From CAVWQV01 sp963757115 (GTDB lineage: Bacteria > Pseudomonadota > Alphaproteobacteria > Acetobacterales > Acetobacteraceae): a stretch of 64,000 bases of DNA. The DNA is taken from positions 23,023-87,022 of the forward strand of contig CAVWQV010000003.1 in assembly GCA_963757115.1 (NCBI GenBank), read 5' to 3'. The notes under the pieces were generated by a model that saw only the letters and a program-made list of their open reading frames with translations, had not been told where the DNA came from and did not search any database. Below are positions 48,168 to 57,455 of the stretch, piece by piece. Each line of letters starts with the position of its first letter. The first letter of the stretch is position 1. Both the position numbers and the translations under genes were made by a program.

Positions 48168-49565
48168 ATGGATTTCCGCCCACGGCGTCTCAGGACCAGC
48201 CTGCTTCTCGGCGCGGCGTTCGCGGCGGGGCTGGGGCTCGGCCCCGTCACCGGCGTGGTTTCCCGCCATCTCGGCATCGACATCGCGTGGGCGGACGACA
48301 GCAGCCGCGCCGACACCTATCGCCTGCTTTCGCTGTTCGGCGACGTTTTCGAGCGGGTGCGCGCCGAATATGTCGAGCCCACCAATGATCGCGATCTCGT
48401 GGAGAACGCCATCAATGGCATGCTGACGGGCCTTGATCCGCACAGCAACTACATGAACTCCAAGGCTTTCCGCGACATGCAGGTGCAGACCCGGGGCGAG
48501 TTCGGCGGCCTTGGGATTGAGGTCACGCAGGATAACGGGTTCATCAAGGTGATCAGCCCGATTGACGACACGCCCGCCGCCCGCGCCGGGGTCAAGTCGG
48601 GAGACCTGATCCTCGCCCTCGACGGCAAGACCGTGCAAGGGCTGACCCTCAACGAGGCGGTCGAGCGCATGCGCGGATCGCCCAACAGCCGCATCACTTT
48701 GACCCTGAAGCGCGAGGGCTCGGACAAGCCGCTCGAGCTTTCGATGATGCGCGAGGTCATCCACATTCAGGTGGTGCGGCAGCGGCTCGAGGGAGGCGAC
48801 ATCGGCTACGTCCGGCTGACCAGCTTCAACGAACAGACCGACGCGGCACTCCGCAAAGCTTATCAAACACTAAAGCAACAATCGGGCGACAAGCTTCGGG
48901 CAATCGTGCTCGACCTGCGCAACAACCCGGGCGGACTGCTGGATCAGGCGGTTTCCGTGTCCGACGACTTCATTGACCAGGGCGAGATCGTCTCTACGCG
49001 GGCGCGCCACCCTGAGGACAGCCAGCGCTGGAACGCCAAGGATGGCGACATAACCAACGGCATTCCCCTCGTGGTGTTGATCAACGGCGGTTCGGCTTCG
49101 GCGAGCGAGATCGTGGCGGGCGCGCTGCAGGATCACCGCCGCGCGGTTCTGCTCGGCACGCGCAGCTTCGGCAAGGGTTCGGTGCAGACGGTCATTCCGC
49201 TGCCCGGGAACGGGGCGATGCGGTTGACGACGGCGCGCTACTATACGCCGTCCGGGCGGTCAATTCAGGGTCTCGGCATCGCGCCGGACGTGGAAGTGCA
49301 GGCCAGCCGCGCGGATACGCCCCGGTTCGGGCCGGAACGCGAGGCGGATCTCAACCACGTGCTGACGAACCAGGGCGGCACGCCGCAGGAACAGGCCGCG
49401 CCGCCGCGCAACGACCTTCCCGCCGTCGCCAAGGAAATCCCGAGCAAGCCGCCGGAAGGCTGGCCCACCTTCGACGCAAGCAAGCCGGACACGGACTTCC
49501 AACTGCAGCAGGGTCTGGTGCTGGCCCGCGCGATGGCGAGCCAAAAGCGGGCGGCCCTGCATTAG
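48168..49565 (+). CDS. ctpA: Carboxyl-terminal processing protease (S41), periplasmic
   Basis: A 465-residue S41 peptidase. An N-terminal membrane anchor/signal (LRTSLLLGAAFAAGLGLG) leads to a helical region, a PDZ domain (GLGIEVTQDNGFIKVISP) and the catalytic core with the Ser in INGGSASASEIVAGAL and the Lys in GTRSFGKGSVQTV. It cleaves C-terminal ends of periplasmic proteins. The frame is intact; ATG 48168 gives the signal peptide. The 119-bp gap from the EnvC gene may hold a weak promoter. Confidence 0.95.
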   Translation: MDFRPRRLRTSLLLGAAFAAGLGLGPVTGVVSRHLGIDIAWADDSSRADTYRLLSLFGDVFERVRAEYVEPTNDRDLVENAINGMLTGLDPHSNYMNSKAFRDMQVQTRGEFGGLGIEVTQDNGFIKVISPIDDTPAARAGVKSGDLILALDGKTVQGLTLNEAVERMRGSPNSRITLTLKREGSDKPLELSMMREVIHIQVVRQRLEGGDIGYVRLTSFNEQTDAALRKAYQTLKQQSGDKLRAIVLDLRNNPGGLLDQAVSVSDDFIDQGEIVSTRARHPEDSQRWNAKDGDITNGIPLVVLINGGSASASEIVAGALQDHRRAVLLGTRSFGKGSVQTVIPLPGNGAMRLTTARYYTPSGRSIQGLGIAPDVEVQASRADTPRFGPEREADLNHVLTNQGGTPQEQAAPPRNDLPAVAKEIPSKPPEGWPTFDASKPDTDFQLQQGLVLARAMASQKRAALH

Positions 49566-49647
49566 CCTGATCGGACGCGCGACGCTCCTGCGGCTCCCCG
49601 GCGCGATTACCGTCCCGGGGTTCCGGGCCCTTGGCCTGTTCTGGGTA

Positions 49648-50679
49648 GTGATCATGGGGGCGATCGGGCTGGGCGCGGTCGTGCTCCAGTTACTCGGCCC
49701 GCCCCGCCCGCGCCATGAGACGCTTATCGCCCAAGGTGGCGCGGCGCTTCAGGCGTCGGCGGGATCATCGGCGCCGGCGGCTGCCAAGCCGAAGGCCGCG
49801 CCCGAAAAGCCCCTCGACCCCGGCCCGGTCTCAACCCGGCCGGGTCGAAGCACGGCGGGCCCAATCCCACCGCCTGATCCCGCGCTGCTCGAACCTTCCA
49901 AGGCGTATCCGGGTGCTTGGCTGCCGCGGGTCGCACCGGATGGGCGCCGGCCGTCGCAAGTCTACGCTCGCGGCTTCGACCGGAACGACTGGCGGCCGCG
50001 CATTGCGGTGATTCTGGCCGGGGTCGGGCTGAACGCCGCCGACAGCGAGGACGCGATCCGCAACCTGCCGGGTGAAGTCACGCTGGCGTTTTCGCCATAC
50101 GCCAGCCAATCCGACCGCCTGCTCGATGCGGCGCGCAGCACCGGGCATGAGTTCCTTGTCTCGTTACCGATGGAGCCGCAAGGCTACCCGCTCAATGACG
50201 CGGGCGAGCATGCCTTGCTGACCGGCGCAAGCCTCGAGCAGAACCGCGACCGCCTCCAATGGGCGTTGAGCAGGATCGCCGGATATGCCGGCGTCACCAA
50301 TGCGCTCGGAGATCTGCGGGGCGAGCGCTTCGCGCGCGCGTCAGGGCAGATGGGTCCGGTGCTGGAAAGCTTGCGGGACCGGGGTTTGTTCTACATTGAC
50401 GCGGAGCCTGGCCAGCCTGCGCCGCAGATCGTCTGGGGACGCACGGTGGACCTGGTGATCGACGAGCCGGCGCTGCGGCCGGAGATTGAAGCCAAGCTTG
50501 CGACACTCGAGCAGATCGCCCGCGACAAGGGGAGTGCTGTCGGCCTGATCGGGGCGGTGCGTCCCGTGACGTTGGACCGGCTGGCGGCTTGGTCGAAGGC
50601 GCTCGGGCAAAAGGGCCTCACCCTCGCTCCGGCCAGCGCGCTGACCAAGGATGGCTTTCCCGGGGATGCCGTGCGGTGA
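49648..50679 (+). CDS. Divergent polysaccharide deacetylase family protein (YibQ-like)
   Basis: A 343-residue envelope protein. A short N-terminal membrane segment (MGAIGLGAVVLQLLG; in-frame hydrophobic codons continue upstream to ~49612, so the start could be earlier), a Pro/Ala linker, then the divergent polysaccharide deacetylase fold (RIAVILAGVGLNAADSEDAI, VTLAFSPYASQ, EFLVSLPMEPQGYP). Most catalytic residues of true deacetylases are not conserved in this family and the function is unknown. It follows ctpA and its stop overlaps the rppH start (GTGCGGTGA region). Confidence 0.85.
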   Translation: MIMGAIGLGAVVLQLLGPPRPRHETLIAQGGAALQASAGSSAPAAAKPKAAPEKPLDPGPVSTRPGRSTAGPIPPPDPALLEPSKAYPGAWLPRVAPDGRRPSQVYARGFDRNDWRPRIAVILAGVGLNAADSEDAIRNLPGEVTLAFSPYASQSDRLLDAARSTGHEFLVSLPMEPQGYPLNDAGEHALLTGASLEQNRDRLQWALSRIAGYAGVTNALGDLRGERFARASGQMGPVLESLRDRGLFYIDAEPGQPAPQIVWGRTVDLVIDEPALRPEIEAKLATLEQIARDKGSAVGLIGAVRPVTLDRLAAWSKALGQKGLTLAPASALTKDGFPGDAVR

Positions 50680-51164
50680 CAGAGCCGGCGGCCCTGCCCT
50701 ACCGGCCCAATGTCGGCGCGGTGCTTTTCAACCACCGAGGGCAGGTGCTGGTGGCGCGCCGCAGCGGCTTTCCCGATGCCGAAGGGCCGGCCGGCGGCTG
50801 GCAGTTGCCCCAGGGTGGCATCGATCCGGATGAAGACCCGCGCGCGGCGGTGCTGCGGGAGCTTGCCGAGGAGATCGGAACAAACCGCGCCGTCATCATC
50901 GGCGAGCACCCCGACTGGCTGACCTATGATCTGCCGCCCTCTCTTGTGCGGCGCTGGCGCGGGCAGCGTCAACGCTGGTTCGCGCTCCGGTTCCTTGGTG
51001 TCGACGCGGACATCCGGCTCGACGCCGACCCGCATCCCGAGTTCGACGCGTGGCGCTGGACGGCGCTCCGCGAACTCCCGGGCCTCGCGGTGGAGTTCAA
51101 GCGGCCGGTCTACGAGATCCTGGCGCGCTCGTTCGCGCCGTTCGCAGGAGCCTCGACGGGCTGA
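50676..51164 (+). CDS. rppH: RNA pyrophosphohydrolase
   Basis: A 162-residue Nudix hydrolase that removes pyrophosphate from mRNA 5' ends and so starts decay. The Nudix box reads GGIDPDEDPRAAVLRELAEE (canonical GX5EX7REUXEE form), preceded by YRPNVGAVLFN and WQLPQGG and followed by RWFALRFLG. GTG 50676 overlaps the stop of the preceding gene by four bases, indicating coupling. Confidence 0.93.
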   Translation: MTEPAALPYRPNVGAVLFNHRGQVLVARRSGFPDAEGPAGGWQLPQGGIDPDEDPRAAVLRELAEEIGTNRAVIIGEHPDWLTYDLPPSLVRRWRGQRQRWFALRFLGVDADIRLDADPHPEFDAWRWTALRELPGLAVEFKRPVYEILARSFAPFAGASTG

Positions 51165-51191
51165 ACGTCCACGGGCGCACCGTCCACGGGG

Positions 51192-52455
51192 CTAAAGCGG
51201 CTTGCCTTCGCTGCTCGCCCAGTTGCGCATCAGGGTGTTGCTCGGCAGCGTTTCGTCCACGAGTTTCTGCGCGGTTTGCCGCCCCGCGACAGGCAGCCCG
51301 GCGGGATCGAGCTTGCCGATCTGCACCAGCACGGATGCCTGATCCCAGTAGATGTGCTCGTTGTAGAGCTTGTCGCCCCGGAAGCGCACAATGGCGACCA
51401 ACGGCACCTCCACATATCGTCCTGTCGGGTCGACGCCCGGCAACATCCAGTCGATCTCGCGCGTGTGTGTGAAGCAGAACAGCAACTCATCCACCACGCG
51501 GTCGGAGCCAACGGTGCGGCTGATACGGGATCAGTTTGGTGTCGTCCGGGTTGGCGTTGACGAAGTGGTATTTGTAGAAGCGTTTGAGGTGGTCGTGACC
51601 GACCCCGCCCGTCATGGTCGGCACGTGATTGACGTACGGCTGCGGCACCATGGTCGCCATCGTCGCGTCCACGTCGCGCACTCCGAACTCGTAATAGCAG
51701 TGCGCTTCCCACAGCCGGGTCAGGTCGTAGATCGGCCCCAGTACCCGGCGCAGCAATACTAGGCTGCGCGAGTAGGCAACCAGTGCCGCGGGCTTGTTGA
51801 AGGTCGGACGGCTCTGGGCGGCGAAGGCGTGCCCGCAACCCGGATAAACGTGGATCGCGGAGTCCTCGTGCCCTTCGAAAGCCGCCGCGATCGCGGTTTG
51901 CGCTTCCGGGGGGCAAAAATCGTCGTCGGCGGCGATGTGGAGCATCAGCGGAACCTTGATCCGCCCCACCTCATCGAGCGCCTTCTCGATCCCAACCCCG
52001 TAATAGCCAATGGCGCAATCAACGTCGGTGCGCGCCGCCGCAAGATACGCGAGCTTGCCACCGAGGCAAAAACCCACGCAGCCAACGCCGCCCGCCTGTT
52101 CCGGCATGGCCCGCAGCGCAGCAATCGTGTCGGCGATGTCCTCGACTGCCCGAGCCTCGTCGAAACGCCCGTAGAGCGAAAAGGCTTGCTGCATCCCCTT
52201 CTCGTCATGCTCAAGCTCGACGCCGGGCTCCAGGCGCCAGAACAGGTCTGGCACCAGGACGACGTACCCCTCCTCGGCATAGCGATCTGCCAGCCTCCGG
52301 AGCGCGGCGGTGACGCCGAAGATTTCCTGGAGGATGATCAGGCCAGGTCCGGACCCCTTGGATGGCCGGGCGCAATAGGCGCGAAACCGGCCGCCGTCCC
52401 GGGCCGCAATGGTCACGTAGGCATCGAGCGCGCTCGGCTGGATGGCGTCGGGCAT
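51192..52455 (-). CDS. Dienelactone hydrolase fused to an NTF2-like (SnoaL) domain, one frameshift
   Basis: About 420 residues when stitched. The N-terminal ~235 residues are a dienelactone hydrolase: EIFGVTAALRRLADRYA, catalytic Cys in VGFCLGGKLAY, Asp in ADDDFCPPEA and His in PGCGHAFAA. From ~250 on, an NTF2/SnoaL-like domain (HCYYEFGVRDVDATMATM, NHVPTMTGGVGHDHLKRFY and, after a shift near 51525, FCFTHTREIDWMLPGVDPTG and VPLVAIVRFRGDKLYNEHIYWDQ). The second domain is the ring-binding cone fold of polyketide cyclases. The substrate is unknown; a bicyclic or lactone compound is a guess. Convergent with rppH. Confidence 0.88.
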
Positions 52456-52561
52456 TGTGCCGGCTCCTGGGCGACAGTGTACTTGGCCGTTTACACCATC
52501 TCGACGGGTCTGGGTCGATGGGCGGGCATCGCGCTTGAGGCGGCTGCCGCCCGGAGCAGCG

Positions 52562-54916
52562 CTAGGCGATCTCGGCCGTGCGGGCGCGCAGTCGGGCGAG
52601 AGTGCGGTCGAGTTCGGCGAGGGAAAACGGTTTGTGCAAGACGACGTCGGGCCGCACGCCCGACTGATCGTCGGTCAGCTCCGCATATCCCGTGGCAAGC
52701 AGCAGAGGCGCCGTGATGCCGAGCTTGCGGAGTGACGCGGCGAGCCGGAGCCCATTCATGCCCGGCATCGCGTAGTCCAGCACGAGGAGCGCGGGCGGCC
52801 GCGGCAGATGCTTGACCACGGACAAAGCTTCCTCGCCGTCCGCAGCCTCCGCAACTTCGTAGCCCAGGTCGCGCAGCATATCCACGCTGACCTGACGCAC
52901 GTCTGCATCGTCATCAACAAGAAGGATCAGGTCCGACGAGGAGTGGGGCGCCGGCCCTTGCGACGGTGCGGGCTCCGGGAGCACCGCCGTCGGCGCGCGT
53001 GCGCGCGGCATCAGCAAGCCGATCGTGCTGCCGACACCTGGCGTGCTTTGCACGCGGACGGTGCCGCCCGACTGGCGCGCCAGGCCGTACACCTGGCTGA
53101 GCCCCAATCCGGACCCTTTGCCGAACTCCTTTGTGGTGAAGAATGGCTCGAACGCCCGCGCCAGCGTCTCGCGCGACATGCCGATCCCGGTATCCGTGAC
53201 GGTGATCCTGACGTAGTCGCCGGGCTCCGGGTCAGTGGCGGCGGCCGGGACAGTCTCGTTGGCCGTCGAAAGCGTAAGGGTGCCGCCTTCCGGCATCGCG
53301 TCGCGCGCATTCAGTGCGAGGTTCAGGATGGCCGCCTCGAGCTGGCTCGTGTCGGCCATCGCCGGCCACAGATCGGCTGCGAGATCCGTTTGGATGCGGA
53401 TGCGACGGCCGAGGGTGGAGGCCGCGAGCGTAATCAGGTCGGCGAGCAAGCGGTTGACGTCTGTCGGCCTCGCCGCCAGCCGCTGGCGACGGGAAAACGC
53501 CAGAAGGCGCGAGGTTAGCTGAGAACCTCGCTGCACCGCGTCCATCGCGCGCGTAAGCAGTGCCCGCAATTTTTCGTCCGCGTTCGACACGCGTCGCTCG
53601 ATCAGTTCAAGGCTGCCGAGGATGGTAGCAAGGAGGTTGTTGAAGTCGTGTGCTAGGCCGCCGGCGAGCTGTCCGACGGCCTGGAGTTTCTGCGCTTGGT
53701 GCAGCACGGTCTCCGCCCGCTGTCGCTCGGCGATTTCAACCTGCAGGCGGTTGTTCGTGTCGGACAGCTCGCGGGTGCGCTCTGCTACCCGGATTTCCAG
53801 CTCATGGGCTTGCTGCGCGTACACCGCGACCCGCGCTTCGATATCCGCCGCCATCTGATTGAAGGCATCGCCGAGAAAGCCGAACTCCGAGCGGTCGCCA
53901 CGCATGTCCGCCCTGGCCGTAAGATCCCCCGCACTCCAGCGCCGTGCCGCCGCGAGCAGCCGCCGGATCGGCCGGTGAATGGCTCGGCCGGCTGCGCAAG
54001 CCCCGATCGTAAGTGCGATCAGGGTGGCGGCCACGCTCAACGCTGCGGCGCGCAGCGTGGCGTCGCGCACGTCCGAAAGAGATGGCGCGGTATCGAGCCC
54101 CGCCGCGACCGCGATGCCGTCGGGAAGCGCCCCGGCCGGGCTCGCCGCAAACAGCCGTGTCCGCCCGTCGGCGGACGTCAGGGGCTCCACAGGCTGCGAT
54201 TCCCGGCCGGTCAGTTGCCGAACTTCGTGGCTCGCTTGGCGTCCTACGAACTGCTCCGCATCCGGGACGCGGGCGAGCACCACGCCGTCTTTATCCAGCA
54301 CGGTGACGGATCGATGCGCCAGCGGCGATTTCCCGCCTGGTTTCAACGCGGACAGGTGCCGGCCGAGCCAGGACAGATCGAGCCCTGCCACCACGAGGCG
54401 GTCTGTCGCTCCGCTCGGCGATCGAAGTCGCAAGGTGAACGGCAGGAAGCCGCCCGCCGAGGCGGGCTTTTCCTCTGGCTCCAGCGCCGTGAACGGAGTG
54501 TAGGAACCGACGTGGAACCCGGGCTCGCTGGGGAGGTGGACGAGCCAGTCGGGATAGCTCGCCCACATGCTGCCGAACTCTGGGCGAGACGTGCAAACCA
54601 CGGTCGCCGCTCCCTCCGGGCTTGTCGGTTCCAGGACCAAGAGGAACGCGTAGGCCGGAAGATCCTGCTTAAGGGACGCCAGCCGAGGCGAGCAGTCCGG
54701 GCCGGTAGGCATTTCGTTCACGGCTGTGAGTAGGGTGCGCGAACCGTCGAATACCGTGAGCAGGTCGGCGTCGACCAGTTCGACCTGCTGTCGGGCCAGG
54801 CTGGCAAGCTCGCCGCTCCGCTGCCGATACAGGCTCGCCAACGTGATCAGGCCCGCAATGACCATCGGCACGAGGCAGAGCAGAATAAGCAGCGAAAGTC
54901 GGCGAGACAGCATCAT
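52562..54916 (-). CDS. Hybrid sensor histidine kinase with receiver domain
   Basis: An intact 784-residue transmembrane kinase: N-terminal TM (LSLLILLCLVPMVIAGLI), a periplasmic sensor of ~240 residues (dCache-like), a second TM (LSVAATLIALTIGACAAG), HAMP (IHRPIRRLLAAARRWSAGD), a coiled coil, H-box LAGGLAHDFNNLLATI, N-box LNLALNARDAMPEGG, G1 DTGIGM, F/G2 FFTTKEFGKGSGLGLSQVYG, then a receiver domain (LILLVDDDADVRQ, phosphoacceptor Asp in LLVLDYAMPGMNG, KPFSLAELD). The signal and output partner are unknown; no response regulator with an output domain is adjacent. Confidence 0.94.
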   Translation of the reverse strand: MMLSRRLSLLILLCLVPMVIAGLITLASLYRQRSGELASLARQQVELVDADLLTVFDGSRTLLTAVNEMPTGPDCSPRLASLKQDLPAYAFLLVLEPTSPEGAATVVCTSRPEFGSMWASYPDWLVHLPSEPGFHVGSYTPFTALEPEEKPASAGGFLPFTLRLRSPSGATDRLVVAGLDLSWLGRHLSALKPGGKSPLAHRSVTVLDKDGVVLARVPDAEQFVGRQASHEVRQLTGRESQPVEPLTSADGRTRLFAASPAGALPDGIAVAAGLDTAPSLSDVRDATLRAAALSVAATLIALTIGACAAGRAIHRPIRRLLAAARRWSAGDLTARADMRGDRSEFGFLGDAFNQMAADIEARVAVYAQQAHELEIRVAERTRELSDTNNRLQVEIAERQRAETVLHQAQKLQAVGQLAGGLAHDFNNLLATILGSLELIERRVSNADEKLRALLTRAMDAVQRGSQLTSRLLAFSRRQRLAARPTDVNRLLADLITLAASTLGRRIRIQTDLAADLWPAMADTSQLEAAILNLALNARDAMPEGGTLTLSTANETVPAAATDPEPGDYVRITVTDTGIGMSRETLARAFEPFFTTKEFGKGSGLGLSQVYGLARQSGGTVRVQSTPGVGSTIGLLMPRARAPTAVLPEPAPSQGPAPHSSSDLILLVDDDADVRQVSVDMLRDLGYEVAEAADGEEALSVVKHLPRPPALLVLDYAMPGMNGLRLAASLRKLGITAPLLLATGYAELTDDQSGVRPDVVLHKPFSLAELDRTLARLRARTAEIA

Positions 54917-55229
54917 GCGAAGCTGTGCCGCCCGCTGATTCTTTCGAACGACCGTCCTTGGGGGGCACCGTCCCGTTTCATCCCGCGCTCCTCCGAGCTC
55001 GGCAACTCAACCCGCAGTTGCTCTCATCCACGCCGAACGAGGTCGGCGCAGGCTTGTCTCACAAGCATCTAGCGGACCGCTTCACCTCATGCGACCTAAT
55101 AGCACAACCCACGGATGCGCAACAGAATAGGTCAAGCGCGCCCCGAGCTGAGACTTGGCGAGCAACTCCACGCCCGTATGGGTTCCCCCTCTAAGAAGCG
55201 AAGTTGGCTCGGCGATTGTGAACAAAATA
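54917..55229. other. Intergenic stretch between hybrid kinase and EcsC gene
   Basis: No gene seen on either strand. It contains the upstream region of the hybrid kinase and the 3' flank of the EcsC-family gene; no clear hairpin terminator. Confidence 0.5.
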
Positions 55230-56072
55230 CTAAGAAGTGGGCTGGACCGGCTCAGCCGGCCTGTGCTCGACGGCCTCCGCCATGCTCGCGTCCGCTTGAG
55301 AAAATATCGCGGACGCCTCCCGCACGATGGGCGCTCCGAACGTCCGCTCAAGTCGCCGAACGACGAAATGACCACGGGCGATATTTTCATAGTGTGCCAT
55401 GAATGCACCGTTGACGAGTGCCCCGCCCGCTGCCCCGACCAGCGGCACTGCTTGCAATGCGAACTTCTGGGAAACTCGCAAACCGTAGGCAGCACCAGCC
55501 TCCGACATCAGCAGGATAAGCGGGCGACCCTGCATCATCAGCCGAGCGCTCCAGTAGCCGAGTTCCGGTTCCTCGCCGGTCTGCATCGGCGCGTCCTCTG
55601 CGCCGCCGAGCGCGAACACCTCGACGCACGCGGCGCGGGTGCCGTCATCGTCGATCAACTCGCCTTCCTCGACGGCGATGGCGGCGATCCGCCGCATGAT
55701 GAGAAGTGTGGTTAGGGCGACGTCAGGCAGGAACCCTGCCATCCCCATGAAACCACCCACCGCGCCGGAGGCCGCCGCGACCGCGCGGCTGCTCCGGGCT
55801 TCAATCCGGGCCCGCAAGCCTGAGGTGGGCATCCCGAGCACGGCAAGGTCAAAGGCGCGCCGAAGCGCCAGCTGCGCTACGCCGCGGGCACGCTCCTGCA
55901 GGAAGGGCGGCGGGCGGATGCGTCGCAAACCCTGGGCTGCGGCGGAGCCGAGAACACCAGCCAGAAGCTCAGAGGTGCGCACGACAAGGCTACCGCGCCC
56001 GCGTATCCGCTGGAGCGCCGCGGCGAGTTCCGTGCGGGCATCGTCGGGCAGGGAGGTGGCGATTTCGCTCAT
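55230..56072 (-). CDS. EcsC family protein
   Basis: A 280-residue protein of the EcsC family, recognised by the long hydrophobic helix-rich middle (AAASGAVGGFMGMAGFLPDV, then TTLLIMRRIAAIA) and the closing VPLVGAAGGALVNGAFMAHY. The name comes from a Bacillus ABC transporter operon component; the biochemical role is unknown. It is intact, monocistronic-looking and 40 bp downstream of the MetX-like gene on the same strand. Confidence 0.85.
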   Translation of the reverse strand: MSEIATSLPDDARTELAAALQRIRGRGSLVVRTSELLAGVLGSAAAQGLRRIRPPPFLQERARGVAQLALRRAFDLAVLGMPTSGLRARIEARSSRAVAAASGAVGGFMGMAGFLPDVALTTLLIMRRIAAIAVEEGELIDDDGTRAACVEVFALGGAEDAPMQTGEEPELGYWSARLMMQGRPLILLMSEAGAAYGLRVSQKFALQAVPLVGAAGGALVNGAFMAHYENIARGHFVVRRLERTFGAPIVREASAIFSQADASMAEAVEHRPAEPVQPTS

Positions 56073-56111
56073 GCTGGTTCAACACGCGCGGACCGCTACG
56101 CGTTCCTGAGG

Positions 56112-57135
56112 CTACCGGGACAGAAACGCGCCTAGTCGATCAGCCCACTTGGCGGCGTCGAGGCCGGACGCGAGGTGACCGCGATCGCTATCGATCTCCG
56201 CGTATTGCGCACGCACACCGGCACTTTGGAGACCCTGCATCACGGGCTCGGCGAGCGACGGCGGGAACAGCGCATCCGTGCGCGACAGCACATACAGCAC
56301 GCGAGCTTTGATTTGCGAAAAACGCGGCCGCACATCGAAGCGCAGCGACGCGCCGCGCAGCGTGATGAGCGAGTTGGGATCGAACGCGGCCGCCCAGCTT
56401 TCGGCCATCCGCTCGAGTTCCGCTTCGCGCGCTTCCGGTTCGGGAAATCGTTCGGCGAGGTCGGCCTCGATCCCGTATCCTTTCAGGGTCGAGATACGGA
56501 GTTTTTTCATCAGTCCGACCACGCCCGTGCTGCCGTAATGGTGGCCGTTGTTCCATGACGGGTCCTTGGCGAAGAACCCGATCAGTTCCTCTAGTCCGTT
56601 GCCGAGTGTGTCCGGGGCGTGCGGCGCTGTAACGACCGGCACGACGGCTTCCACAAAGTCGGGAAAATCGACCGCCCACTGGAAGGCTTGGAAACCGCCG
56701 AACGAGGGTCCGATGACCGCTTGCAGGCGCGTCACTCCGAGATGGCAAAGCAAGGCATGCTGCTGGGCAACGATGTCCGTCACGGTGATGGGCGGGAAGT
56801 CTGGGCCGTATGGCCGACCGGTGGCTGGGATTGGAGCTTGCCGGGCCGGTCGAGCCGTAGGAGGAGCCGAGCATGTTGGCGGCGACCACGAAGTAGCGAT
56901 CGGTGTCGATCGGCTTGCCTGATCCCACCAGCGCGCCCCAAGAACCTTCCGCCGCGCCTGCCTCGCCGAGCGCGAATCGATGGCTGCTCGTGTAACCGTG
57001 CGTCAGCAGGACGGCGTTGCGGCCGCCGGTGTCCAGCCGACCCTGGGTCACGTAGGCGATTGTGGCGTCGGACAGCACCGCGCCGCTGTGCAAGCGGAAG
57101 TCGCGGGTCGTGTGCAGCCCCTGGGTGGGGCTCAT
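56112..57135 (-). CDS. Homoserine O-acetyltransferase-like alpha/beta hydrolase, one frameshift
   Basis: About 340 residues. The N-terminal frame runs from ATG 57135 (MSPTQGLHTTRDFRLHSG, then VLLTHGYTSSHRFALG and NMLGSSYGSTGPAS); near 56800 a shift leads to ITVTDIVAQQHALLCHLGVT and the nucleophile elbow GPSFGGFQAFQW, the Asp in VLSRTDALFPP and the His in DRGHLASG. This is the MetX fold, but GPSFGG instead of GGSMGG and the shorter length suggest an acyltransferase/esterase of other specificity. It is convergent with nothing; the flavoprotein gene starts divergently 320 bp away. Confidence 0.85.
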
Positions 57136-57455
57136 CGGCTTGCCTCCAGCGTGATGCGAAGGGGTATTTCACCATTCCGACGCGCGGCACTCAACCCGGT
57201 TGTCAAGTGCGTGGGAGGACATCTTCGCCAGCCTTGCGAGCACCCTTCGGAGACAGGGCTATTGACGATTGTTGAGCTTCTAGATAGCACCGACCCGGGG
57301 TAAACCATGCAAGTGTGATGTCACGATATTTTGCTCCCACTAAACTATTGAAAAGCAAAAACTAAGTTCCAGGCTTGACGATCAGGTGCCCATGGCTCCA
57401 GGTCGTCATCGGCCGAGTGACCGGTTGTAACGCCGTCGAAAACAATGAGGGCGCC
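57136..57455. promoter_or_regulatory. AT-richer divergent control region with a GTGA-TG-TCAC palindrome
   Basis: This 320-bp gap separates the MetX-like and flavoprotein genes. It includes the AT-rich part 57325-57367, unusual for the window, and a GTGATGTCAC inverted repeat at 57315-57324. It likely carries the promoter for the flavoprotein, though no -10/-35 can be asserted. Confidence 0.4.

Noticed and set aside
53696..54733. 345-codon plus-strand frame antisense to the hybrid kinase
   Set aside because: The kinase frame is intact with all boxes; the antisense frame is a shadow.
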